A DNA stretch of 64,000 nt from Mycteria americana. Taxonomy: Eukaryota > Chordata > Aves > Ciconiiformes > Ciconiidae. The stretch spans positions 8,633,562 to 8,697,561 of the forward strand of contig NC_134367.1 of the NCBI RefSeq assembly GCF_035582795.1, read 5' to 3'. The translations under genes were made by a program, and so were the position numbers. Position 1 is the first letter of the stretch. Each line of letters begins with the position of its first letter. Below the pieces are notes generated by a model. It worked only from the letters and a program-made list of their open reading frames with translations. It was not told the DNA's origin and did no database searches. Below, one piece after another: positions 36,614 to 49,334 of this stretch.

Positions 36614-37981
36614 GTGATGTTGTACAGTTTCTTTTATTCTTTATCTGAATTTTGTGAGACTGGTTTTTCAAGAACTAAGTTAATCTATCAATTTATTGTT
36701 GTACTAGCAGGCAAAAGCTTTAAATAGACTTTGAGGAAGGTATCTATAAGCAGAAAAATGTTCAGTGTAGTAATGACTTAAAAAACAGAGGTTGTTTCTA
36801 ATAATACTTTCCTCAGAAAAGCATTAAGCATTTAACCTAAAAGAATGGAGGAAAAAGAGGACAGAATACAGCAGCATGGAGAAGCACATGCTAGCAGAGT
36901 AAAAATGGAGTAGAAGCGGTTTCTGCATTTGTGGTATGAATAACAGTCGATGCAGTGGCTACTTTATAGGCGCATGGAGCCAACATTGCTGCGGTTGCCC
37001 TTATGTGCATTTGCATAACTAGGCCAAAAAAAATTATGTACCTCTGCTCCATGCAGTTTGCTGATTGTGACTTTGCAAACTTTTAAGGTCTTGTATGAAA
37101 CTTTCTCTAGATCAGTAAGTATACCCTTGGGAAAGTCCAGTACAGCATGATGTAAGCCATGCTGTCATTCTTTGCCTCTAAAGTGTTTGCTATCAAAGGC
37201 CTTCTGTCTACATCAACAGTAAGTTGGTCATTTCACTGTTGGCGTAGGCTGATCGTAACTCTGGACATGCATTCCCTCCAATGTCATTGTTGTAGCTGTA
37301 GAGGGCTTTGGATCAGCTTGGTGATTCAACTGATAACCAACCCTGCTGAAAAAAGGACAACAATTGCTAGTTTCCAGTTGGGTTACTGAACACTAAGTAT
37401 TTTTCTCCATGAATATTTTACAACAAAACCTGGAAAGGCCTTAGCATGGGATATAGTAGAGTTCCTGCAAAATACTTTTCAAACCATTTTCATGCTATTC
37501 CTCTGCCATCTTCACCTAAAAATGTTGAAAGTCTGTGCCAAGTGTTAAGTAGATTAAAAAGACATTTATCCAGCAGGAGTGTGTAGAGACCGATCTTTAT
37601 TTTGATTGTCCAAACCGTGCAGATATGTGTTTGCAGCTGCGTCACCAATAGCATAAGTGTGCAGTAAGACTTGAATTCATGCAGTGTGCCATTGCAATGC
37701 TTTCTTAATACATATCGAGTACATTAATTACATAAGTGACCCTAATACACTTGGATTTTCTCATGGACTGTCATAGTGGAATGCTTTCCTGCATTATTAC
37801 TTCTGTAATTAGTTTCCTCTTTTAAAATATTTTGCTAGCAGATAGCAACTAATGAACAGAAGTGTCTATTTTCCTATTATTTGTTCAGATTTAAGAAAAA
37901 TAGCCCAATAAATATGATTATATAATGTAACTTTAATTCTGTGTATATTTATGTATACTTGATGCTTTCTGTCTCTTGCAG
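36614..37981 (+). other. ATAD2B intron w11
   Basis: AT-rich final intron. It includes a perfect 9-bp inverted repeat, GCATGGAGC at 36,972 and GCTCCATGC at 37,046, about 65 nt apart. No gene was recognised. Confidence 0.75.
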
Positions 37982-38023
37982 GAGATGGAAAGAACAGTTC
38001 ATGTGTTTGAAACATTCCTGTGA
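37982..38023 (+). CDS. ATAD2B: ATAD2B exon w12: C-terminus and stop
   Basis: After the acceptor CTCTTGCAG, thirteen codons and a TGA stop encode EMERTVHVFETFL, the usual end of ATAD2B. With the previous exon it completes the C-terminal helical segment. The remainder of this exon is 3' UTR. Confidence 0.94.
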   Translation, partial: EMERTVHVFETFL

Positions 38024-38239
38024 ACTCGTCAAGATGGGTGGGTTTATCCTCTCAAACTGCTCATGGGAGAGCAGTCCTCTGAGCCATTCAGTTTCCATTT
38101 GCACCAAGTATGTGCAGAGCCTTGGTCTTAAGTGCTCTCTCTTTTTCTTTCTGTTGAATTTGGTGCTATTTTCTCAGGTACCTGAAACCAACCAGCCTAC
38201 AAGAACCAAACGGAACTTCATATAGTTGTATCTGATATA

Positions 38240-38245
38240 AATAAA
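38240..38245 (+). terminator. ATAD2B: Proximal poly(A) signal of ATAD2B
   Basis: AATAAA 217 nt after the stop codon. Use of it would remove all the AU-rich elements further down. Confidence 0.5.
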
Positions 38246-41200
38246 GAATACAATGCCACAGCTTGGAGATTTTTGGTGCTACAGAAACTGTTCTCATTTC
38301 TGCTCTTGTTCACTCTACATGCATTATCTTTGGGGAAACTTCAGGCAAAGTGGAGACCAACACATACAGAGAACTGGAAAGAGCAGATCTAAGTTGAATA
38401 TTTTTAAACAGGCGATCTTTTTTTAATTTTTTTTCCAATTTTTCTCTTCTCTGGGGTAACGGACAAAAAAATCTGTTCTAAAGAAGGCAATGATGCATTG
38501 TGGTAGGAATCTTGAGTAACTGGATGTACAGTAATTTGAAGATGAGGCTCTCTAGAACTGCCTTTAATGTGCCTTTTAGTCAATTGAGAAAGATAAGGCT
38601 AATCAATTGGTTTGGATTATAGCAAATGGCAATGTTAGAAAGCTGTCTTCAGAATGAAGATCTCCAAAAGGATGATTTGTATTCTCTTCATTGGATGGCA
38701 ACCAGTATTATGGTTCTATAATGCCTGTCTTACTCTACAGAACTAAGACACACTGAAAAAGCCACATACTTTACCAAAATGGTGAAAATACTTTTTCATT
38801 GGTATATATTTGTTTTAGAAACAAGTTACACAGTGAAACTCTTCTGTGTTGCTAAAAATGAAGCATTTTCCCACCACCTCCTTGTTTTTCGTTTTGAGTT
38901 CTTTAAGAAAACCAAGTTTAATACTGGCAGGTTTCTTTCTGAAGTTCCGTGTTTGTAATATAGCTTGGACTGTGCAGTGCAGGTAAGAAGACACTACAGT
39001 CTGTCAAAGTCCTGGAGCCCAAGCTCACTTGAAAATAAAACTTAAACTAGGCTTCACAACTCAGCCCGTGCAAAGCACTGTTAATGTGAGGGGATTGGAG
39101 GACAGTCTTTTGAATCGATCTGTTCGGACCAAAGTTCTCTGGGTCTAAATTGTGTAGTTCAAAACCTTTCCGTTCTGGCAACTGGAGAGAACAGTCTAGG
39201 CAATTTCAAGAAAAACATGTTTTATCACAAGCTCAGTATTAAAACATTACCTGGGCTGATTTATTTCAACCCTATGTGGAAAGTGTTCTGGAGAAGTTGG
39301 CTGGTGTTACCACCGTTAACCATTCATTGTGACTGTCCCTACGTAGCTGCGGAAGTGTCTTTCCAGGAATATGCAACACAGTGTGACTAGTTTTTAATTA
39401 GAGAAAACAGTCTTGGACTACTGCAGAGATACTGAGCTACCTCAGCTTTTTGTATTTTAGTTACCAACAGTGTTTATGGAGGACTGTAATCACTCTGCTC
39501 CCATTTACAAACTGAAGCTAAGGTACTTGTCTCCACCTCTATGGCTAATAGTAGTATAGCACTGCAGAGAAACAAAACATGGGCCTTGGGCTACTGCAGT
39601 AATCCAAAGTGCTTTGTATATTATGGTTAAACATAATTCTGTCTTAGATCTTTTTCTCCCCCGAATGCCACTGTTTTTCTTTATAGCTAATGGCAGAAAA
39701 AGGTTTTAAGCGTTCATGTACATCTAGTTACACCTTCTAAATGCAACCCATGCAGAAACACTGTATTTTTTAGGTGGGAAAGTGCGATTAAAAACAACAA
39801 AAACAAGCAGAAAACACATTTAAAATGAGATTCTTTGATCTCAGATTTGATTATGGGATTGTTTTCCATGTTTCATTTAGTATTTATTAGCATCATACCT
39901 GTTTGAGATATTTTTGTGTCTGGTACATTAACAGCATTTTGTATTTTGATGGAAATTGTTACAAACTTTAAGATTTGATTAAATAAAATGTAGCAGATTT
40001 TTTGTAGCAAGTTTCTGATAAAAGGGTTTTTTGCAAGTCTCAGGTTCTTGCTGCAGAATTTTTTAAAAATATTTATTCCAGTTTCACTTACTCAAAGAAG
40101 TTTTTGTTCAAGTAACAGCAGCACTTGTGGAAGATAAAACTGCATACATTTTTAAGAAGATAATAAATTTATATGAATTGAAACAGTTGAGAATTTTAGT
40201 CACCAGTGAGTGTGAAAAGCAAGTTTAAGCTAATGCCTAGCATTAAAAATGGTTCTAAAAGGTCAGGTTTCTAAAGGAAAATTTTTACTGTCAGTTGTTG
40301 ATTGGGAAAAATCTTAAGAGGCAACTTTACTAATTGAGGAGCTGCCATGTTGTTTTAGAGAAAAGTAGCTGATACCAGATGTTCTAGTGGACAGCTTACC
40401 TAAAACGATATACTCGCCTTCTTAGCCCAAATAACCACACTTCAGTTTTTGTTTTCCTTTCCAGATGTCTGGTGGTTATAGAGTTAAAACAGCTGTTAAT
40501 CTATCCATGTGGTCTAAACTTGTTTACTCTTTGTATGTTTTTAATTTTTTTGCCACATAGCACTGGCAAGAGTTTGTACAAATTGACCTCTCTTCCTTGT
40601 TTCTTGTTGTGAAAATTGCAAGTAAACTCCTGTGTGAGTCCTTGTGCTGGGGTCAATGAAATGTGGCCGGCCAGAAGAAAGGAGCTTTCTCTGGGGGGCT
40701 GCTGGGGCTGTCTGGGAGAGAATGGAGTTGCTCTTGGGTGAAGTTGATGGCTATGGAGTTAATTGTATTTGCAAGCTTGACTCTCACCTGTGATTAATTT
40801 TTTTGTTTTGTTTTGTGTCCTCTGTATTGTTACTTTATTTCCTCATATGCCAATGTATTTATAGGATTACCGTTTTTTGTAATATCTTGTCTTCCCTTTT
40901 TTTTTTTTTGTTTGTTTGTTTTTAAATTGGTGGGTCAGCTCTGGTTTTACCTTCAGTCTCCTGAATGGCAGGTCCTGCAGCTGATAGTCATTGATTTTGT
41001 TTTTATTTTATTTTGTAATTACAACATAAGCTTGAATTTGGGCTTGTACTTGCATCTTTTGTATCTTGTACATTGGGTTATTTAGACATTGGGGAGTCCT
41101 GTTTGGTTTCATTAACGTGCGTCTACTTTGTGGATTAAGTAGACTTCCTTCATCAACTATGGTATATTTTGGATTCTATAGTTTTATTCAGAACTGTGTT

Positions 41201-41327
41201 TAAATTGATGTTTTGCATTTTGACTTCATTTTACGTTAGTTTGAAGTAAGTTATTTAATTTTTTTGAACTTCTGGAAATTTTGAACATTTTACTGTAATT
41301 TGTAATATAACTGCTGTGAAATACTTG

Positions 41328-41333
41328 AATAAA
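41328..41333 (+). terminator. ATAD2B: Distal poly(A) signal of ATAD2B
   Basis: AATAAA followed about 130 nt later by T/G-rich sequence. It is the last such signal before the gene-poor interval. Confidence 0.5.
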
Positions 41334-44300
41334 GATGACAAGAAAACACATCTTTAGCTCCTTCAAAAATGTATTTAAAATAATTGCTGCCTAATAGCTG
41401 ATACCAGTCTTTTTCTTACCAGACCTCCTTGATTTCGCAGTTCAGGTGTTTTACTCTGTGATCCTGCTGTTTACTTGTTTAAGCCGTAATTTCGCTTTCA
41501 GTGTTTGTCCATTAAAGAAAAAAAAATTCTAATACTAATTTTGACTGACAAAGTGAAATTAGTATTGTACATTGGTGAGTGAATAACGCCAATGAAGTTA
41601 TGAAGTTATGCTCTGTGCTTAGAAAATGTTTTATGTTCAGTTGCAGGGTACCACCCAGGACTGCTTATAGTACGTCAGCATCCAAGTAATACCAGAGTTT
41701 CTCACTAGGGGTTCTTCCCTGTTTATCAAAGTTCTTCTTACCTTTTTTTTTTTTTAAGATAAACTTATAATATATCTATGAATTCCTTTAGTTCCCCTCC
41801 TCCCCCATAGGAGAGCAAGCTGCTAGAGGTTATGCAAGCGAAGAATCAACCCCCCATCTTACTCATTGGCAATTTATCCAGAGCTAACAAACTTAATGTG
41901 ATGTATATAATGTGGAATGGAGTATGAGAAGCTGTTCTATAGATTTGTTATGGCCTTTCTTGAGGCGTGGGACACATGGTATAACACACCTGCTCATTTT
42001 CCTCTTTTCCTTTCTGTGTACCTTAAAGTAGAGGGCTCCTGGGCAAAAGACGAGTTGAGGAAGAGGGTACTAGTAAGTTATTTCATATCTGAGTCCAGTT
42101 CTGCTTTTATATGCAGCTTTGAAAGCACAATTAGATATTAAATATTATATAACTCATTATATAAATATAATAATGTAGTAATTGATCAGTGAGAGCCTAG
42201 GCTCATTTTGTATCAGCATGGTCAGATGTGGTGTTTTGATCTGAACGGCCTTGCAGATACCACACTTAACACCATCCAAGGCGTTTGCGGTCTGTGAATT
42301 AAGAATGTAGGGTACGAGGTCTTGCATATCTGTTTCTGTCTTTCAGGAGTGGTGATGGCCATGTTGACGGAGGGAATAGTTTCAGGCCTGATTTCTGACG
42401 GTGGCTGTAAAATGATCAGTCAAAAGGGACAAAACTGCTTTGTTTGGGCATTGACGAAAGGATTCTTGTAAAAATACTTAGTGAACTTTGAGAGGTGCTT
42501 CAAAAGCACGAATTAGTGAGGAATAGTTGGATTGCATCACGTGCTGTTAATAAAGCCTTAGTAAAAGCTTGTGCCACACTCAATTTGTCAAGTGTTCACT
42601 GCTTAACGCTGCTTCCTTCTGCTCTTGGTTTCTGCCTCGAATGTAGTTGTGAAATGCAATTTCCCGTGTTTCCTTAAATTTGCAGTGTTGCACATCCTCT
42701 GTTTCCTCCTTTAAGCCCCTCAGATAATTTATTTAAATAAAATAAAATTGAGATCTTTTTGTTCTGTATCTCGGGCAGGATTTGGATTTGGACTTGTAAT
42801 ATATGGGGTTTTAAGCTAGCACTGCATGTGAATAGATTCTGCAAGCTAAATCAGTAAACTGATCAATGAAGCCAAACTCTTCATTTTTTTTTTTTCCTCC
42901 TCCTTTTATGCATCACTTGTGGTCATGTAACTATTATGTAAAAATGAGGGATTATAAACTTTAACACTAATTAATTCAGCCTCATTCCGTTTCTAGGTGA
43001 GTAATTTTTTTACAGTGTGATCATTTGCATAGGGAATATATTTCAGTTGAACCCACTGCCAGCAAATGGCTGTGACTACTACTAAATTCCATTTCTTCTA
43101 GGAATGCATTTGAGTTATGCTGTATTGAGCCTTTCTTTAATAGTAGGGAAAATCCTTTTCCTTTAAAAATATGATAAGCTGCCAAGATTTAAAATGGATT
43201 CACCACTTTTAGTGGAATGTTAGTGTAAACCTGGCCATCCGTATTAAGGTTTGCTGATATGTGGATGCTGATTTGGAATAAAGCTGCTTTCAAGTTTCAG
43301 GTGCAAAAGGTATTCTGGCGTTAAGCTGTGTTAGAAGGCTCCTCTCCTTCAATTCCAGGAGTGGGGCAGGTTGAGAGCAGAGGAGGAGGTTGTTCAGGCT
43401 CTGCATGTGGGGCATTGCTGCTGCAGCACGTAGGATGTGTTGGCATAGTGCAGAAGCTGAGTGTTCTGCTGTGGTGGACTCCTCGCCGTGTTTGGTTTTG
43501 CTTACTTCTGTCTCTCAGCAATTGGGGGTTTGGCAGAGTACGCGTGAGAAGTGTACAGGTCCCTGAGACTGGATGGCTACTGGGAATGCTCACACCATTT
43601 GTCATCCTGGTTTTTTGTGGAGATGAATTACATCATGATGAAAACCCCTTTGCATCCATGTCGAATTTGAATTGTGCTCTAACTCAGAGATGTTCGACTG
43701 TGTCTGCATGGAAGTAGGAGTCTGTAGAAGGTGACCTGTCAGCTTTGGGACTGTGGATAGAGAGGAAGGAAAGACTTGGGGAAATTTCAAAAGGGCTCCC
43801 TTTGAAATGTTTCTTTAACAAGGAAGTAAAGCAGAGACCAAAATATTCATCCTAGAAAATATGTTAAATTTGGACTAAATGAATTTGCTAAGAAATTGAA
43901 TCTGCTGTAGAGGGAAAGAAAATAATGCTGTTTTAGTTAAGGAACTATTTCTCATCTCCAAAACCCCACCTCTAGTTCTGTTGTAAAGCTTTGTCTTGCG
44001 TTCTTTTGCTGACTTTGTTAATACCTTGTAGAATCCCTTCTGTATGTGGAGGCTACCTGGAAGAACACCTGATTTTGGTGATAGGGAAGGACAGATTGCC
44101 CATCTGTTTTAGGTTTCTAATGAATATAATTCTGAAATGACTTTTGAAGTGATGTCCACTGCATTCTCTGTGACATTACAAAAGGCTTAGTGAGATAAAG
44201 GAGATATAATGTGAATAGCCACATGTTGTATGTGACTATTAACATCAGTTTAGTAATAAAGTACTGTTTTGTGTAGACGTTTTAAGTATCAGAAATATAA

Positions 44301-44950
44301 GCATGTAAGATTACATTTTCATGAAGCATTGGAGATGTAACTGGTTTAAAATTAATGTCTAGCCTTTATATTGGGGTTAGAGTGCTTCAGAGTCTTCCTT
44401 TAAAATGTCCCAAAGGCAGAAAGCTTTTTTTTGAAATAAAAAGCTTCCTTTTCACAAGATTCAGAGGACAGCCACGAAAGCACAAGTCGAGCACAAATTT
44501 TACAGTGTTAATCTTTTCAATACATGAGAATAAATTTTGGAAATGGAAATCAGCTGACACCTAACGATGATTTAAATGGTTAGCAATTTGTCACAAAAAT
44601 TCGCATGTATTAATGGAGAGTAATATCAGCAGAAAACACTGTTGAATCTGATGCTGTGGCACGTATGATTTAATCTCGTGCATGGGCAGGGTCTACTAAC
44701 TTATGTATGGCTTAACAATCTTTTCAGGAAAGGCATCCAGCCTTGGTCTGCAGGTTTGTACATCTCCCCTGCTCTTTGAGCTTTTCATCAAGTGGTTAAG
44801 CTCATGGGTAGAAACACGTGCCTTATTCCTCATTTGTTTTGGTCTGGCTTCTGCTTCCAGGCGCTGCTTCTTGTCTTCTCTTTATGTTCTAGACTCGTCA
44901 TACATAGATTTTTTTTTTTTTCCTTCCCACCACGAAGATACTAATGCACT

Positions 44951-45955
44951 GTGATCAAGTAGCCTCTCAGTCTTCTTTTTGTAGAGCAGAATGAGCTCTT
45001 TATGGCTTTCACTGCATTTTCTCCAGCCTTTAAGTCAATTTTGTGGCTTTTTTCTGCAGTAGGTCAATTTTTCAACATCTTCTAAAACATTTGTTCACAC
45101 AGGAAATTGCTGTGATATTCCAGCATTGGTCCCACCAGTGCCATATATAGAGCTAAAAATCACTGATTCCTACTCACTGTTCCCCTTTTTACACATCCAA
45201 AGATCAATTTAGTCCTTTTATGCCATGAAATTGGGCCAGGAGCTCTTGTTGCTTGACTCTTCTCAGACTTGCAGCTTTTCACCATGCTGTTCTCCATCCT
45301 GAATGTCAGCCTTCCTCATTCCCACCTCTCTGAGGTCCGCTTAGCTTTACAAAAAGAAGTTTTGTTTTAGTGGTCCGTGCCAGCCAGAGGAGCCAGCACA
45401 GTACGTATGACTTGTTCGGTCCTCGTTATCTTTTGCTCTGCTAATCTCTGTTTCCACAGGTCTGTGACTAATGATTTATGTCAACATTTTCCTTCAGGAA
45501 CTTTGGAAGAAGAGGATTCCCCCATTAGAAATACTCTGATAATACCAAATTGAGAGTTACTCGAACAGATTAGATACTCCTCAATTAATCTGCCTATTCT
45601 TAGCCTGTTTAATATTTGCTGCCTGAATACTGTACAGTGAGAAAGTTGAAGTATTTTGTCACATGCTGTTGAAAATCTATTACCTTATCAATCAAATGTG
45701 TAATCCTGTCAGAGAATGAGATCAGGTTTGTGTGATACAGCCGATTTTCTAGAAAATCATCGTATTTATTCTTATCTCTTTGATTCATGATCAGTTTAGT
45801 TAGATATCATCTTTCCATTTTTACTTGGGATTGATGTCAGGTGAATGCCCTGTAATTACCCAGTCATTTCACTTGCCCTTTTGATAACTGTCACATTATC
45901 AGCACTCTTTCTGAAATACCCACGTGTTATTAAAAATGAATGTCAGCAGGGCAGA
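44951..45955 (-). mobile_element. Ancient L3/CR1-clade LINE fossil
   Basis: Read on the + strand this matches, block by block, the antisense of a CR1/L3-type LINE known from amniotes. Examples are GATATTCCAGCATTGGTCCC, ACCAGTGCCATATATAGAG and TTACCTTATCAATCAAATGT, plus the later GATGTCAGGTGAATGCCCTG and TAATTACCCAG. The blocks come in the expected order with internal deletions. No open reading frame of note survives, so it is a very old copy. Its edges are approximate. Confidence 0.75.
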
Positions 45956-48239
45956 GCCTTCTGGGCTTTCTGGAGGTGGTTGAGTGTTAGGTTACCTCCT
46001 GAGTTTGAAAACCCTTATCCACTAGGGAAAGTCTGATACCCTTTCCAGGTAGTTTGCAGTCTGGACGTCTTGATCCCATAGGGGACACCTCTTGCCAAAT
46101 AGAAAACAGAAATGTGAGCCATTCCCAAGCATTCCCTGCCACATTTCCACTCTTCATTTTCTCTGCAAAGGCTGTGTGTGGCATTTATATGTTCCAGGAC
46201 ATAAACAGGCAGCTTGCAGAAAAGCTGGGCGTAAATTGAAGCAGGTAAAATTGAACTCGGTGTCAACAAGTAATGGAGCACTGCATTCATTGGACATGAA
46301 AGTAAATAACTTAGGAAAAGACGATCTCTCTTAATGGAAACAGAGTGGCTACAGAAATTCCAGTGGGCTTAGAAATTTAGGCTTGCTTTGCAAGAGCTGA
46401 TTATTTTTACTTGCGTGGAGGGATGGTGTTTCTGGTAGAGCATAATGCTCATTATACTCCTGAGACTTAAAGCATTTGCTGCGTCACCTTCACTGTTCAG
46501 TTTGCTGATCCTTACTCTGATGCTGTCCACCAGCACAAGGACATGGTATTAGAAGTTAGGGACTGTTTTAAGTTCCCAAGATGTGGAGAGGAATCGGTTC
46601 CTTTCTACCTGTAAGAGCTATTATGTTTATAAACGGGGTTTTTTTTTAATGAGGTGGGAAGCTGAAGCCTGTGTAGGAGCGTGACTGGTGACCTTAGTTA
46701 GGTGTCTGCTCTTTAGCCACAAAAACGTGAGAAAAGGTCACCGATGCTGGATGACGGAGAAAGCGTGTGTATTGCCTGTGGTGTGAGGCGTGACTTTAAG
46801 CAATCTTCAGCTTAGCCCCAGTTGTCATCACAGTTCTAGTTCTGTATTAATTTGCTTACAAGCCGCATGCTGAAGTTGCCTGTCAAGCTATTAAAAAACC
46901 TGGGTTACTAGTGCTGTTCTCTGGACAGATCGCGAAAGAGTTTCATACCATTGCCAGTATGAATCTTGCTGTGTAAGACTGGGGATATGAACTCTGAAGG
47001 AAAAGAGAATGCTGTTCAAAAATAACAGATGATGAAATTAAAACCAGCAGGCAGCCTTTCAAACCTTCATTGTATAATGAAAAATTCAGAGGCAGATTTG
47101 GCTTGATGACAGCACTGGAGCGTCCTTCTCCCAGGTAGTAACTGAGCCAAAACATTTAATTCCGTGTGTAAAGCTGCTACCGATTGAAGTAGAATTTGTT
47201 TAGATAAAGAAAATTGGAATTTGTTACTTTTTAAGAAATCTGCTAGCTAAACAGGAATTACTAAAAGTGTGTGTTATCAAAAGAAAAAACACGGGTGACT
47301 AGCAAAGGGAGAGTCGTTTTTCAAGGTAGTCTGGCACTTTTTTTTGTTTCCAGTCTCTAGCAGTTGGAGACCGTGCTGGTTTGCTTGTCATGCTTGCACA
47401 GCTCGGCTAAGGAGCCCGCGATGGCAGCTCTTGCTTTCATGAATTCTAACCTCAGCGAGTGTTTAATCATGCCTCAAACAGATTGGCTTTTCGGAGGAAA
47501 AACGGTGTTTCTGTTCTGGTATCGCTGTCCAGCTTAATGTAATGAGTGATGGAAACACTGTGCCCGAGACACATCCATCTGCTTCCCTCCAGACCATTTT
47601 CTTTCTGGCTTTTCCTGCAGTCTTAAGTTATCAACCCAGAACACTCGCCGACGATGGGAACTTGCTGCCGTTCCGTACGTGCTGGCATCTCTACTTCAAC
47701 CGAAAGCATGTTTCAGCTCCTGTTTTTGAGCTGACTTGAAATGGGAAAGAAGGCATTAAGGGGTGAGCTTAAGGGTCTCGTCCAGTTTAAAAAGCTTGTA
47801 TTAGCGTGACAAGTTGTAAAAATGTCAAAGTGGATACAGTCAGCGTCTTCCTAGGGACCTGGCACAGGTTGCAGCCTGCCAGGACTTGACTGCATCCACT
47901 CTTTGTAGGTTTATCCCCTATGATGATATATTATGTTAAGTCACCTTTTTCAGTTGGTGATGGGGAGGCAGCATGGTTCTGAGACCTTGCCCTTGCATTC
48001 GAGACAGCGGAGAAAAGCTTTGGCATCGGTTCCAGTTTTCAGAGAAATTCTTCACGAGACGCCGGGCGGGTGGGTAAATACTTGAAGCAGTCGGTGCCTT
48101 CGCTGTCTCCGCTGATTAAACATAATGGTACTCGTGGAGTCAGGCAGAAGTGCAGGCTGCGGCTCCTCTCCCAGCTAATCCCTGCAGCTGCGGAAAGTGG
48201 GTCCTGGTGCTGGCATTCGGTTTGTCTGGACTCCACCAA

Positions 48240-48360
48240 GGGCAAGCTGAAGTGTAACGAACGCTCTAATTAGCTTGCTCCAATTGCACTGTGCTAAGCT
48301 CAGCCTTAACACCTAGCTGCAGTTAATTAAAAGATGGGGTTGCTGAGGTTTTATTAGTAG
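48240..48360. promoter_or_regulatory. Possible conserved non-coding element
   Basis: The sequence contains CTAATTAGC, CCAATTGC and AGTTAATTAAAAG, dense homeodomain-type TAAT cores without low-complexity character. The call rests on appearance only; conservation was not tested. Confidence 0.25.
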
Positions 48361-49307
48361 TGTGTTTGCCACTAGATGCAACGATGGGACAAAGGCGGGT
48401 GACTTGGGCAAATTGTCAGGGGTAGGCGATTACCTGCACGCAGTGAACAGCCCCGTTTGGAGATCACTCGCCTTCCCAGGTGAGCCAGGGGAGAGTCAAA
48501 CCAGTGAAGAAAAGAGTTTTTATCATTATCAGGCTGCTGAACCAGCCTGTCCCCGAATTTCTTAAAGCTTTTAAGAAAAATCTCTGAGCAGATATGTGCA
48601 CATGATTCATTTGGCAAAAGCGCTCAGCCAGCTTCCCAGAGGGGAACTAAAATAATTTCCACATACAAGTAAAGCAAATAGCCTGTGTCTTGTTCATCCT
48701 ACCAAGTATTATTGACTAGTGCTGAGTAAGAGATCTTTGCAGAGCGCTGATGAAAAGGTTGGCAACTCATTCCACTTGGTCTGGATTATTGCAGCATGGT
48801 TGTGTAATACTGAATTGCGAGGCTTTTAGTAATCTTCACAGGCTGTTCAACCTGAGCCACTAAGCCTAAACTAAAATGTTTAAAAACTGCGGTTCACGCT
48901 CTTAAATACTTGCGTAGATGTACTCTCTAAGAACTGGAGACAATTTCAATATACGTTAAGATTCTTCCTGTTAATGCGTAGAACAGATATTACCTCCTAA
49001 GATCCAGCTGAAATGTTCCGCTGCGGTGGTGTTTGGGACTAGTTCTATTTGGCTCATCTTTGTTCCATACCCAGTTTTACAACTACCAGATGACACCCTA
49101 ATGAAACATCGAACAGCGGCACTTCAGTGCTCTCTGAAAGCTGTAGCCGGTGAGTTACAGAGCTCCCACTCTGGATACGAAGGAATTTTGACCATAGGGC
49201 AAAAGTGCCTTTCATCTTTTAGACATCGCAGCAGCAGTACAGTACAAATCCTAACTTTCACTTAAAACAAAAACAAAAAAGAAAAAAGCTGTTTATCAGT
49301 GTTTTTT

Positions 49308-49334
49308 TCAAGATAGTTTCCTAAACTATCTTGA
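49308..49334. repeat. Perfect 12-bp stem-loop
   Basis: TCAAGATAGTTT is followed by the 3-nt loop CCT and then AAACTATCTTGA, an exact reverse complement. It lies about 300 bp beyond the presumed 3' end of KLHL29, and is preceded by a run of seven T that overlaps its first base. Confidence 0.85.

Larger units (their letters stand above)
1..41350 (+). other. ATAD2B: ATAD2B gene, 3' half (gene-level entry)
   Basis: The twelve exons listed below join in one open frame of 751 codons plus stop. The product matches the C-terminal half of ATAD2B, a nuclear AAA+ bromodomain protein that binds acetylated histone tails. ATAD2B is preferred over its paralogue ATAD2 because the bromodomain reads VSDYLEVIKEPMDLSTVITK and the shelf reads NIF, where ATAD2 has RVF. 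The family is about 1,450 residues long, so roughly the first 700 residues are encoded upstream of the window; that figure is inferred from length only. The 3' limit is set at the most distal AATAAA seen (41,328). The downstream neighbour KLHL29 is convergent, as in other amniotes. Confidence 0.93.
38024..41350 (+). promoter_or_regulatory. ATAD2B: ATAD2B 3' UTR, probable extent
   Basis: AT-rich sequence after the stop, with AATAAA at 38,240, 39,034, 39,982, 40,162 and 41,328. The first would give a 3' UTR of only about 240 nt; the last gives about 3.3 kb. ATTTA-type AU-rich elements occur, including TTATTTAAT at 41,251-41,259. Which sites are used cannot be told from sequence alone; the distal end is inferred from the last signal before the intergenic stretch. 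Confidence 0.6.
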
